A stretch of DNA of 40,892 nt from an uncultured Lewinella sp. (GTDB lineage: Bacteria > Bacteroidota > Bacteroidia > Chitinophagales > Saprospiraceae): contig CAJXOS010000049.1 of assembly GCA_913057725.1 (NCBI GenBank), forward strand, positions 1-40,892. Direction: 5' to 3'. Position 1 is the first letter of the stretch. Every line of letters starts with the position of its first letter. Made by a program: the position numbers and the translations under genes. This document shows positions 25,194 through 34,406 of this stretch, one piece after another. Under the pieces are notes generated by a model. The model was given only the letters and a program-made list of their open reading frames with translations, was not told the origin of the DNA and ran no database searches.

Positions 25194-25223
25194 CAAAGAT
25201 ACCCATGATCCTCAGTCTCCAAA
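25194..25223 (-). promoter_or_regulatory. Promoter of the M23 peptidase gene
   Basis: On the minus strand TTTG (25223-25220), 18-base spacer, TATCTTTG (25201-25194): exact matches to both Bacteroidota promoter boxes. It is 21 bases before the ATG. Confidence 0.7.
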
Positions 25224-25250
25224 ACTCAATACGGTCCAACTTCACTTTGG

Positions 25251-28200
25251 CTAACGAACTAGCACTACATCTCCCTTAAATATCTCGATTCGCCCATCAG
25301 CTAGCTCTATCTCGGCTACGTATACAAATACACCGGGATTGTAAGGTAAACCACGGTTATTTCCATCCCATCCATAGGCGGGGTCATTCGGCTGGAAGTT
25401 TGAAGCAACGAACATTTCGTTACCCCATCGATCAAAGATCAAGAAGGAGTGAATTTTATTTACAGCACCAAGTTGTGCAAAGGGATAAAACAGATCATTG
25501 TCACCATCACCATTCGGAGAGAAGGCTGATGGAAAATAAACGGGGAATTCCCGATTGACAAGAATTCTTACTACCGCTTCATCTCTGCAACCGTTCACTG
25601 AGACGACGGTCACTTGATAAAAACCACTCTCTGTTGGGCTGGCGTAAGGCTGTAGGCAATCGTCACAACTCAGTGTAGCTGGATTATCCCAAATGATTTG
25701 TGCCAAATCTTCCATTGGGAAGTTCGTTTGCACATGCAAGCGAACGCTATCACCGTATTTGATTTCCAGTTCTGGTTCAGTAAAAATGGCAACTAGCGAG
25801 TCTAGTTGCTCAATCTGCACAACCTCCTCATACAAACAGCCATTTACATCCTCAATTTGGGCATTGTACACTCCTGGTGAAACACCGAAAAAAGCTGGCT
25901 GTAATTGTAAGCTAGCTCCGCCATCAATAGTATAGGTGTAGGGTGGCGTACCTCCTTGCACCCCATTAAAGCTAATATTACCTGCATCGCCAAAACACAG
26001 TGGTTGTTCTAGAGCTACCATCCCTACCGGAATGTTTTCTACCACCACTACCTGATCTGTTGCTGTACAGCCATTTTCAGTATTGGTAATCAGTAGTTGG
26101 TAAGTACCAGGGAGATTAATACCCGGAGTCAGGGACGTAGGTCCTGATAAGATAGCACCATCAAAACTCGTCCACGCTGCAGTGAATATGCCCCCTTGAG
26201 AAGAGCCAGCACCATCAAGGAAGTTAACATCGCTTGCACAATCCAGTGTGAAGTCTACTCCTGCCTGAGCAATTGGTGGTTCTATATCTTGATTCACCGA
26301 AAGAATCGCGCTATTGGAGCAGCCATTACTACTATCAAGTATCGTCAGCTCATATTCTCCTGGCGCACCAACATCTGGCATTAAGCTACTTTCACCGTCA
26401 ATGATCTGTCCGTTTGTTGTGGTCCAGTTGTAGGATAAGGTGTTGCCTACACTGGAGTCTCCAGCGTCTAAGGTTACGCTATTGACTACACAAGTGAGAA
26501 TATCTGGATCCGCAAAAAGGATCACTGGCACTTCGTCATCTTGATCAACAGTCACGCTCGCGGTGCTTACACAACCATTCTGCGTATTGGATATTTCCAA
26601 GGTATAAGTACCAGGTTGGCTAATCGTTGGGGTAAGGCCATCGGCGCCACCATCAATTTGCCCCCCCATAGTGCTCCAGTCTAAGACAAAGACACCTGCA
26701 TTATCAGACCCTCCTGCATCTAGCGTCAAGCTTGGAGTAGAACAATCCAAAATCGCCGGGTCAGCAATAGTGATCATTGGCGAGATCGTGTCTTGCGTCA
26801 CCATTAATCCAAGGCTGTCTGTACAACCATTACCAGTACTGGTAAGCAAAACCCCATAATCTCCCGGCGTGTCTACCGAAATAAAGGATTGATCCGTTGG
26901 ACTAATGATGTTTCCGTTCGAACTCACCCAGCTAAAGGTAAGTGCACTGTTTCCGGTACTCGTACCGGCGTCTACTTCTACACTAGCGTTGTTACAATCT
27001 AGTGTTTCCACTAAACTGAAATTGACAACTGGGGCTTCCAAGTCTTCGCGTACGCGGACAGAATCCTGACTAAGGCAGCCATTATCCGTATTGGTGACCG
27101 TAAAGACGTACCAGCCTGCTGCGTCAACTGTTGGAGTCAGTGTATTGTCATCAGCAACAATATTACCTTCCTGGCTCACCCATTGATAATCCGGAGCAGT
27201 GCCAATGTTACTTCCTACAAAAGCCTGAAGGCCAACCTGAGGGTTGTAACAGTTTACAGTGAGCGGATCAAAAAGGGTTAGCAAAGGTGGTTCGGTATCA
27301 CTATTTACCTGTACACTAGTGCTATTCACGCAACCGTTATTACCATCCTGAATCACCAAATCATAGGTACCCGGTGCAGAAATCAGCGGTGCATTCGTAT
27401 CACCGTCAGCATCAATTTGCCCGTCGGTTGTTGTCCAGGTATAACTTAGGTTATTGCCCGAACTAGCAGAAGCGTCTAAGGAAATACTAGTGATAGCACA
27501 GGTCAATATATCTGGGGCTGCAATCTGTGGATCTGGTGGCGTTAAGTCGTCATCAACTACAACGCTTGCAGTACTCGTACATCCGTTTCCGGTGTCCGTT
27601 AGTAGCAGATCATAGGTTCCGCTGAGGGTAACGGTAGCCTCAGGAGCATTGGCATCATTAATGGTATTACCGACTGAGCTTGTCCAACTGAAACTCGCAG
27701 GGCCACTTGTGGTACTTGCCGAAGCATCGAGCATCGCCTCCGTGTCTGCACAAGTGATAATCGTCGGCATTGCTATCTGCGGTGTTGGAGCAATGGTATC
27801 AATACTTACTATTACTTCATCGGTAGCGCGACACCCATTAATGGTATTTATCACCTCTAATGTATAAGTACCAGCAGCATTGATGGTCGGGTTTTGTGCT
27901 GTGGTACCATTCAGAATATTACCATCCGCCGTATCCCAGCTATAGGTGATATTCCCGCCCTGATCACTTCCACTCGCATCCAATTGAAGATCCAGGCGAT
28001 TGCAATTCAGTAAAGTATCAATGCCCGCCGCAGCCACTGGTGGCGTATCGTCAAGATTTACCACAACCTCGGCTTGGGCCCGGCAATTATTATTACCGTC
28101 CTCTACGGTCAGGGTGTAAGTTCCAGCCTGATCCACTTCGGGCTGTAGGGTGTTGCCATTAGCAACGATATTACCATCCATTGTAGACCAGGTGAAAATC

Positions 28201-31200
28201 GTATTACCACTGGCACTATTGGCCGCACCAGAGAGTACAATACTCAAGCGGTCACAGGTGAGGTCTTCTGCTAACGCAACCATAGCCGTAGGGAAGTTAT
28301 CATCCTGGGCTACCGTCACACTAGTGGTATCCGTACATCCATTACTCGCTTGTGTAACGATAAGCTGATAATCTCCTGCCTGCCCGGCGTTGAGTTGACT
28401 AGCGGTGGGGTCTCCCACCAAACTTCCATTTGGTGTAGACCATTCAAAACTCAAAGCAGAATTTCCACTTGATGCACTTCCATCAAGCATAGAAAGGCTG
28501 TCTGTACAGGTCAGTAGAGGAGGTACAGCAGCACTAGCAATTGGAGGAACAATATCCTGGGTAACCATGACAGTATCGGTAGCCACACAGGTATTATTGG
28601 TATTTGTTACTTGAAGGATGAAACGCCCCGGCTCAACAGTCATTATGCTTGACTGATCACTTTCACCAATTATTGCTGCATCGGGACTGCTCCATTGATA
28701 ACTGTAGATAGCTCCCATACTACTATTGCCGCCCAAGGTCTGGCTTGTATCATTACAATTCAACAGCTTATCGGCCCCTGCATCTGCAACGGGAGGGACA
28801 ATATCCTGAGTAACCGTCACGCTGACGGTATCGACACATTGACTCTCTGCGTTGACTGATATCAGTTGGTAAGTACCAGGTGCATCAACCACCGGTTGCA
28901 AGCCCGTTGCCCCGCTCACAATTGATCCATCTGAAGTAGACCATTGATAATTAATCTGAGGTACCGCATTATTCAAACTCGCATTAAGAGCAGTACTACT
29001 TATCGTACAGTTGAGTTCCGCTGGATTAGCAATAGCGAGATCAGGCGTAAGAAGGTCTTCCTGCACTGTAACAGCCATTGAATCGCGGCAACCATTTTGC
29101 TCGTTACTTACAATAAACAAGTAAGTGCCAGGGTCGCTTGCCGTGGCGAGTAATGTATCTGTTACTCCATTTAGCATGCCGTCTGTGGTAGACCAACTAT
29201 AGGTAAAATTATCACCCGTGCTACTTCCAGAGGCATCAAGTGACAAGCTCGTTATTGCACAATTCAAGACATCCGGCATTGCCAATTGTGCAACTGGATC
29301 AACAATATCTTGTGCAATTGTGATACTTACATCATTGCTACAGCCATTGCCCGTATCGGTAATTTCCAAGGTATACGTACCAGGCGCATCGATCACTGGC
29401 TGTAAGCCATCAGTGCCACTAACAAAATTACCATCCGGTGTTGTCCAAGTTGTACTAAAATTCATGCCTGACGAAGAACCCGCCGCATCCAGCACCAGAG
29501 AACTCACTGTACAGTCGAGGGTGTCATTTTGGACAATCTGTGCCACTGGAATATCGCTATCGGCAGGTACTATAACTTGATCCGTAGCAGTACATCCATT
29601 GAGCGTGCTCGTCACCTCTAATGTATAGATCCCCGCACCACCTACTTCCGGTGTCAAGCTCGACTGGCCATTGATTAAAGTGCCATCTACTGTAGTCCAG
29701 CTGTAGATTACATCTGTTGTACTAGAGCCCATACCATCCAATTGTTGACTTACGTCGGAACACCCAAAAGGCATAGCGGTTCCAGCCTCGGCTACTGGTG
29801 GTGTAATATCTTCCATGACCACCACACTAGTCGTATCTGCGCAGCCATTATCCAAATCTTCTATGATTAGCGTATAGGTGCCAGGTGCACTTACATCTAC
29901 CAATAAACCTGTATTGCTACCGTCAATCTGTCCATCCATAGTGGACCAGGTATAGATCACTCCATTATCAGGCATCGAGCTACTGGCATCAAGCTGAAGT
30001 GCAGAGATCTGACAGTCTAACGTCCCCGGCGCAGCAATATCAGCCATCACATTGTTCACGCCACCTCCGACTGTAACGGTAGTCTGATCCGTACAGCCGT
30101 TCTCTGTATTGGTAACCAATAGCGTATACTCACCCGCCACATCGACAACAGGTGATTGTTCGGTAGCGCCACTGACAATATTTCCATTACTGGTCGTCCA
30201 TTGGTAGGTAAATTCATCCCCAAAGGAAGACAGGCTTCCATCAATGGTGACAGTGCCACCACCACAACCCAAGTCATTGTCAACGAGTGCGATAGCATCT
30301 GGTGGGTCTTGATCCTCGGTTACAAAAACAAAATATTCATCAGTACAACCTGACACAGAGTTCGTCACAACCAAGGTGTACATACCAGCGCTTCCTACCA
30401 AAGGAAAGAGACTGGTTTCGCCGGCTAAGATTGTCCCATCATTGGTTGTCCACTGATAAGTAAAGACGCTGCTTTCAGAAGAGCCAGTGCCATCCAGTTC
30501 TACATAAGGTGGGTCACAATTTAATATCTCATCAAGGGCGAAGGCAACCGGGATATCCGGATTTTCTTCTACTAGTACGGTAGCCTCTTCCATGCAGACG
30601 CCCACTCCATCATCATAGGTGACCGTCAGGGTGTATTCGCCAGCTTGGTCTACTGTTGCTTGGTCGCCATTAGTGTCTACGATATTTCCATCAGGGGTAC
30701 TCCATTCATAGGTAATATTTGGTCCTGAAGAAGAGCCTGCTCCAGACAGCACCACCTGGCCTGAAATACAATCCAAATAAGGTGGCGTATCTAGGAATGC
30801 CTCTATTTCACCAATAGTCACTTCTACCTCAGCCATTCCTTCACACAAGGTGGTGTTATTGAAAATGGTCAGAGTATAGGTTCCGGCCGCGTCAACTGTT
30901 GGAGTTAGCGTAAATTCTCCATCAACAATATTACCATCAAAGGTTGTCCACTCGTAGGTAAAATCAGGGCCACTGTCAGACCCAGATCCATCTAGTGTTA
31001 CCGCGGCACCAACACAAGGAATCTCGATAGGGAAACCAGCATCTACAAATATTTCAGGTGGCAGACCAGGGCAAACCAGTTGCTCATTTGTTGCACCTCC
31101 TGTAGATGAGGTATACCCCCAGTAAGCAAACGGGTCGCCTCCAAAGCAGTTAGCAACGATATCGTAAACACCGGACAAAATCAGCATCCCATCGAAGTAG

Positions 31201-31718
31201 ACCTCATAAGACATTGTACCAGGATCCCAGCTGAAGGATATATCATGTTCGGCACCGTCTTCGATATTCCCTAAATCGACGGGGCCATTAATCGTGTTCA
31301 TAAAATCACCATTAATATTGATCGCCGCATGATCATTAAATGGATCGCCCAAGTTTAGGTTTTGCCAAGTATCAAACTCGACGATAAAAGAATTACCAAT
31401 GCCTAATGCACCGATGCCTTCACCAGAGGTGCCACAAATGGCTGAGCTATTATTCTGATAAACCAAGCAAATACCATCCGCCCCATTAGCATCAATATTC
31501 CCGAAATTAACGGTCATATTATGCGTAAAAGGTGCCGAAAAGTCGGTTAAATCATTGAACCAAGCACAGCCAATCTGCCCCTGTGCATTGGGGGTCATGA
31601 GGATACACTCACCTTGCAGGGTAGCGGAGCCCGAAAAAAGAAATTCGTCTTCACAAGTTAACTGCCCCCAAAGGAGGGTTGGAAGAAAAAAGGAAATGAG
31701 TAAGATTCGTAGTCCCAT
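25251..31718 (-). CDS. Giant T9SS surface protein: L-type lectin domain, 20 Ig/PKD-like repeats, type B sorting domain
   Basis: 2155 residues from the ATG at 31718 (a TTG at 31724 adds two). Order of parts: signal peptide (MGLRILLISFFLPTLLWGQ); L-type lectin-like domain at about 20-220 with GADGICLVYQN, VEFDTW and DPFNDHAAI (metal/sugar-binding pattern); 20 tandem repeats of about 84 residues at about 224-1896; one SprB-like repeat (CFGDAGNISFNGVQGGTPPY, about 1900-1970); a linker module with SCDDC; and a T9SS type B domain at about 2060-2155 (FSPNGDGDNDLFYPF, IFDRWGNEMF, GWDGNNRG, PGVFVYV). Each repeat has one Cys near its start and one in an NGC near its end, probably a disulfide, plus W-[ST]-[ST]-x-[DN]-G and PGTYTL motifs. 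Likely a surface adhesin; the sugar target is unknown. Confidence 0.93.
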   Translation of the reverse strand: MGLRILLISFFLPTLLWGQLTCEDEFLFSGSATLQGECILMTPNAQGQIGCAWFNDLTDFSAPFTHNMTVNFGNIDANGADGICLVYQNNSSAICGTSGEGIGALGIGNSFIVEFDTWQNLNLGDPFNDHAAININGDFMNTINGPVDLGNIEDGAEHDISFSWDPGTMSYEVYFDGMLILSGVYDIVANCFGGDPFAYWGYTSSTGGATNEQLVCPGLPPEIFVDAGFPIEIPCVGAAVTLDGSGSDSGPDFTYEWTTFDGNIVDGEFTLTPTVDAAGTYTLTIFNNTTLCEGMAEVEVTIGEIEAFLDTPPYLDCISGQVVLSGAGSSSGPNITYEWSTPDGNIVDTNGDQATVDQAGEYTLTVTYDDGVGVCMEEATVLVEENPDIPVAFALDEILNCDPPYVELDGTGSSESSVFTYQWTTNDGTILAGETSLFPLVGSAGMYTLVVTNSVSGCTDEYFVFVTEDQDPPDAIALVDNDLGCGGGTVTIDGSLSSFGDEFTYQWTTSNGNIVSGATEQSPVVDVAGEYTLLVTNTENGCTDQTTVTVGGGVNNVMADIAAPGTLDCQISALQLDASSSMPDNGVIYTWSTMDGQIDGSNTGLLVDVSAPGTYTLIIEDLDNGCADTTSVVVMEDITPPVAEAGTAMPFGCSDVSQQLDGMGSSTTDVIYSWTTVDGTLINGQSSLTPEVGGAGIYTLEVTSTLNGCTATDQVIVPADSDIPVAQIVQNDTLDCTVSSLVLDAAGSSSGMNFSTTWTTPDGNFVSGTDGLQPVIDAPGTYTLEITDTGNGCSNDVSITIAQDIVDPVAQLAMPDVLNCAITSLSLDASGSSTGDNFTYSWSTTDGMLNGVTDTLLATASDPGTYLFIVSNEQNGCRDSMAVTVQEDLLTPDLAIANPAELNCTISSTALNASLNNAVPQINYQWSTSDGSIVSGATGLQPVVDAPGTYQLISVNAESQCVDTVSVTVTQDIVPPVADAGADKLLNCNDTSQTLGGNSSMGAIYSYQWSSPDAAIIGESDQSSIMTVEPGRFILQVTNTNNTCVATDTVMVTQDIVPPIASAAVPPLLTCTDSLSMLDGSASSGNSALSFEWSTPNGSLVGDPTASQLNAGQAGDYQLIVTQASNGCTDTTSVTVAQDDNFPTAMVALAEDLTCDRLSIVLSGAANSASGNTIFTWSTMDGNIVANGNTLQPEVDQAGTYTLTVEDGNNNCRAQAEVVVNLDDTPPVAAAGIDTLLNCNRLDLQLDASGSDQGGNITYSWDTADGNILNGTTAQNPTINAAGTYTLEVINTINGCRATDEVIVSIDTIAPTPQIAMPTIITCADTEAMLDASASTTSGPASFSWTSSVGNTINDANAPEATVTLSGTYDLLLTDTGNGCTSTASVVVDDDLTPPDPQIAAPDILTCAITSISLDASASSGNNLSYTWTTTDGQIDADGDTNAPLISAPGTYDLVIQDGNNGCVNSTSVQVNSDTEPPLLTLFDPLTVNCYNPQVGLQAFVGSNIGTAPDYQWVSQEGNIVADDNTLTPTVDAAGWYVFTVTNTDNGCLSQDSVRVREDLEAPVVNFSLVETLDCNNASVEVDAGTSTGNSALTFSWVSSNGNIISPTDQSFISVDTPGDYGVLLTSTGNGCTDSLGLMVTQDTISPMITIADPAILDCSTPSLTLDAGGSDNAGVFVLDWSTMGGQIDGGADGLTPTISQPGTYTLEISNTQNGCVSTASVTVDQDDEVPVILFADPDILTCVVNSVTLDAGDSSVGNTLSYNWTTTNGQIIDGESSLMPDVGAPGEYELTILDSSNGCSNSAILSVNQDIEPPIAQAGVDFTLDCASDVNFLDGAGSSQGGIFTAAWTSFDGAILSGPTSLTPGINLPGTYQLLITNTENGCTATDQVVVVENIPVGMVALEQPLCFGDAGNISFNGVQGGTPPYTYTIDGGASLQLQPAFFGVSPGVYNAQIEDVNGCLYEEVVQIEQLDSLVAIFTEPELEIKYGDSVRLHVQTNFPMEDLAQIIWDNPATLSCDDCLQPYASPTESGFYQVTVVSVNGCRDEAVVRILVNREFPVYFPSAFSPNGDGDNDLFYPFAQLGAVNKIHSFLIFDRWGNEMFVASNFQPNDPAYGWDGNNRGLPYNPGVFVYVAEIELADGRIEIFKGDVVLVR
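26030..31045 (-). repeat. Array of 20 coding repeats within the giant adhesin
   Basis: About 251 bases per unit. Counted by the recurring initial Cys, the TW[ST]T-x-DG segment and the terminal NGC. DNA copies have diverged well below identity, so the array is old rather than a recent expansion. Confidence 0.85.
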
Positions 31719-31842
31719 AGCCAAATCTGTCCTTAAACGGTACTAATAAATAGGGTGACCTATCCCAAGCCGGCAATCGGCGAGGGCACACACATTTGGT
31801 CCATGGGGTGTAATGCACTTAGGTTTTAATCAAGAGTGGAAA

Positions 31843-31856
31843 ACGTCATCTGACGT
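31843..31856. repeat. Palindrome ACGTCA-TC-TGACGT
   Basis: Perfect 6-base arms around two bases, 41 bases downstream of the methyltransferase stop and 125 bases upstream of the giant adhesin gene, both on the minus strand. On that strand TTTT follows, so it is either an operator or a weak terminator. Confidence 0.35.
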
Positions 31857-31896
31857 AAAGGCCTTAAAATAAATACTTTCCTTAGCAACGATTGTA

Positions 31897-33054
31897 TTAA
31901 TCAGCTAAAAGGTCTTCTAAATGATGCCTTTGCACACCAAAAAGCTGCTTCAATTGGTCAATCTCTTGCTGAGCCGTCTCGCTAGCCTGGTTTTTAGTAG
32001 CCGTAATCATGACGTTCTTTGGCGTGTGTTCGGTACCAATAAACTCGAATACCTTGGTTTGATAGCCCTCACGCTCAAGCAATAAACTACGAATGCTATC
32101 AGTCAACATTTCGGCCTGACGCTCTAGAAGAATTCCATGCTGTAGCATTGGTTTCAACTCAGAACGTGGCTGCATAGCCTTTCGCACTTGCTTATGGCAG
32201 CAGGGAGCCACCACAATCAAATCTGCTTCCGCTACAATCCCGCGAGCAATAGCCTCATCCGTTGCTGTATCGCAGGCATGCAGAGCAATCAACATGTCAA
32301 TACCTCCTTCCGGCCGATACTGATGAATATCGCCAGCGATAAACTGAAGACCCGAAAAGGCACTTCCCTTAGCGATGGCATTGCACTTATCCACCAATTC
32401 AGGACGTAACTCTACCCCGGTCACTCGCACGGCAATCCCCTTTTCATTAACCAAATAATCATACAAGGCAAAAGTGAGGTACCCCTTACCAGATCCCATG
32501 TCTACGATATGAGCATTGTCCGATAAAGGTTGGTTCTCCAGTAAGTGACTGATTAGCTCAATGTACTTGTTGATTTGTCGAAACTTGCGGCGGCCTTGTT
32601 TCAGGATATTACCATCTGCTCCGGCAATACCTAACGCAGTCAGATAAGGCCGCGGGCGGTCGCTTAGCGGTCGGTTTTTTTGGTGATCATGGGAGAGGGA
32701 ATCTGGCTTTTTCACCGTCTCCTGCTTATGCTTCAGCGTGGCCTTTCCTTTTTTGCTAATCATAAGACTGAAATGACCTTCATCGGTAAAAAGATCAGCC
32801 TGGCGAAAATGGGTATCTAACCACGCAGAGACTTGTTCAACAGCTGCCTTTTCATCGTAGTTTTTGACTTCATCACGCGTACGGTAACGAAACGTACAAG
32901 ACAAGTTATACTGCCCCTTGATCTCTACCGGACGAGCATAGAGATTTAGCCAATCCGATTGCTTCGAACTGGGCTTACTTAGCGTAAGTTTACGCAGCTG
33001 CTGTGCAGCCAAAGCCGTAGAAAGATGTTGTAGAAAAGTAGCCAGCGCTTCCAT
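31897..33054 (-). CDS. SAM-dependent methyltransferase (Methyltransf_32-like)
   Basis: 385 residues, cytoplasmic. The N-terminal 120 residues are a separate mixed fold with a basic patch; the C-terminal half is a class I methyltransferase with SAM motif I VDMGSGKGYLTFALYDYL (about residues 185-202) and VTGVELRPELVDKCN, then LIALHACDTATDEAIA and IVVAPCCHKQVRKAM, a signature of the family that includes human GSTCD. The substrate, probably RNA, is not known. It is the last gene of a tight three-gene minus-strand operon: SanA-like, YfiT-like, then this, 15 bases after yfiT. Confidence 0.85.
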   Translation of the reverse strand: MEALATFLQHLSTALAAQQLRKLTLSKPSSKQSDWLNLYARPVEIKGQYNLSCTFRYRTRDEVKNYDEKAAVEQVSAWLDTHFRQADLFTDEGHFSLMISKKGKATLKHKQETVKKPDSLSHDHQKNRPLSDRPRPYLTALGIAGADGNILKQGRRKFRQINKYIELISHLLENQPLSDNAHIVDMGSGKGYLTFALYDYLVNEKGIAVRVTGVELRPELVDKCNAIAKGSAFSGLQFIAGDIHQYRPEGGIDMLIALHACDTATDEAIARGIVAEADLIVVAPCCHKQVRKAMQPRSELKPMLQHGILLERQAEMLTDSIRSLLLEREGYQTKVFEFIGTEHTPKNVMITATKNQASETAQQEIDQLKQLFGVQRHHLEDLLAD

Positions 33055-33069
33055 TCTGCGAAGATACGC

Positions 33070-33603
33070 CTATTCAGTAAACTGTTCCTTCTTGGCCTGG
33101 TGTATATGAGCTAAATGATGGCGGCAATGCCAGTCGTAATTATCCAAGGCTAGTGTAAGTGAAAATACGGTACCATGCTCTGGATGAAAAAAGGTGCGGT
33201 CAAAATCGGCAGCTTGCATTTGCTTGAGCATAGCGACCCAGCGCTGATGAAGGCCCTCCAAGATCTGAAGAGACGATTCTAATGGCATTGAATAATCGGA
33301 CAACTCTGCCCAAGCCGTTTCATTGTAAGGCTTAATACCTGGGTTATCCTCGGTTAAGGCCAGTTTGAAACGGGTAAGCGCATTCAGGTGACTATCTGCA
33401 CAATGGTGCACCACTTGTCGGATCGTCCAACCTTGTGGCCTATACCGATAGCTCAGTTCTTCTTCGTTCAACCCATCTACTGCAAGACGCATTTGGGCGG
33501 GAAATTTTGCGAGCGTCTGCATCCAGTGATCAAGTGTGCTCGCGTCCGGAGCAGCTGTAGCTTCAAAGGTTCCTACTGGGTAAGCAAGTGAGATAGTGGA
33601 CAT
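33070..33603 (-). CDS. DinB/YfiT-family putative metal-dependent hydrolase or bacillithiol transferase
   Basis: 177 residues from the ATG at 33603; an upstream in-frame extension to 33654 would start inside the sanA stop and adds a poorly conserved stretch. LAYPVGTFEA is the N-terminal signature of YfiT (BstA-like). Metal-binding histidines are visible in WTIRQVVHHCADSH (about residues 59-72) and in DWHCRHHLAH (about 159-168). Members conjugate bacillithiol to electrophiles or hydrolyse amides. Between sanA-like and methyltransferase genes in one operon. Confidence 0.85.
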   Translation of the reverse strand: MSTISLAYPVGTFEATAAPDASTLDHWMQTLAKFPAQMRLAVDGLNEEELSYRYRPQGWTIRQVVHHCADSHLNALTRFKLALTEDNPGIKPYNETAWAELSDYSMPLESSLQILEGLHQRWVAMLKQMQAADFDRTFFHPEHGTVFSLTLALDNYDWHCRHHLAHIHQAKKEQFTE

Positions 33604-33650
33604 AACAGTGGGTATATGGAATTTGAAGAATGCACAATGATAGTACAAAA

Positions 33651-34301
33651 TCAACCGATCGGAATGGCCTCACCATAAAAGCGGGGTTCTTTCCCAATGA
33701 TTAGATCGATTTGCATTTTCACCCGAGCCAGGTATTCTCGCACAATGACTGTCCGGCTATAACTTGGGCTAACGGCCTGCGCCGCAAAACCACTCACCTC
33801 AATCCCCTTGCTACGCCCCAAATAGATGGCACGTGACAAGTGAAAAGGCTGTGAAACACAAATAAAACGATCTTGCCCAAAGATGGCTTTGGCTCTGACT
33901 ACGGAATCTAGGGTGCGAAAGCCAGCATAGTCTAAATAGATCCGATCAGCAGGTACACCATTTGCCAACAGATCCTCTCGCATCATCGCCGGTTCATTGT
34001 AATCTTTGGTCCCATTATCGCCACTGAGTAACAAGTAATCAACCTTACCCCGTTCAAAGAGCTCCAAAGCTGCATTCAGGCGATACTGATAAAATAGATT
34101 CACATACCCGCTGGCCGCAAATTTAGAGGTTCCCAAAACAAGTGCCACCCGGTGGTGTGGTACCTCATCAATGTTTTGAAAAAGATAGGGGCTAGAAGCC
34201 CTTTGGACGTAACTATGGTTCAACAAAACCAGTACAATTCCGACAATCGGGCCGAGCACTATAAGGCGCAAATAATGTTTCTTGAGAAAGGCGCGTCGCA
34301 T
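33651..34301 (-). CDS. SanA/YdcF-like membrane protein (DUF218)
   Basis: 216 residues from the ATG at 34301 (a TTG at 34307 is an alternative). One membrane segment (about residues 12-30) then a DUF218 domain: ALVLGTSKFAASGYVNLFYQ, VDYLLLSGDNGTKDYNEPAM, SVVRAKAIFG, ICVSQPFHLSRAIYLGRSKG. SanA is associated with envelope barrier and vancomycin resistance at high temperature in enterobacteria; the reaction is unknown. First gene of the three-gene operon; the last bases overlap the longer possible yfiT start. Confidence 0.9.
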   Translation of the reverse strand: MRRAFLKKHYLRLIVLGPIVGIVLVLLNHSYVQRASSPYLFQNIDEVPHHRVALVLGTSKFAASGYVNLFYQYRLNAALELFERGKVDYLLLSGDNGTKDYNEPAMMREDLLANGVPADRIYLDYAGFRTLDSVVRAKAIFGQDRFICVSQPFHLSRAIYLGRSKGIEVSGFAAQAVSPSYSRTVIVREYLARVKMQIDLIIGKEPRFYGEAIPIG

Positions 34302-34350
34302 TAGCAAAAATTCAATTATTAGGTACTACTTGAAAATTACTAAATCCTCA

Positions 34351-34380
34351 TTTCACGTGTCACAATTTAACGTACTTTTG
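34351..34380 (+). promoter_or_regulatory. Candidate promoter of the isoaspartyl peptidase gene
   Basis: TTTC (34351-34354, near TTTG), 18-base spacer, TACTTTTG (34373-34380; exact TAnnTTTG), 26 bases before the ATG. Confidence 0.5.
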
Positions 34381-34406
34381 ATGACACATCACATTATCAA
34401 TCAAAA

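Noticed and set aside
26030..31045. Regular spacing of similar blocks in the giant gene as a possible CRISPR array
   Set aside because: The periodicity of about 251 bases is that of coding protein repeats in one long open reading frame; there are no short identical repeats with unique spacers.
33604..33654. N-terminal extension of the YfiT-like protein
   Set aside because: The extension overlaps the sanA stop, and the family N-terminal motif begins a few residues after the ATG at 33603.
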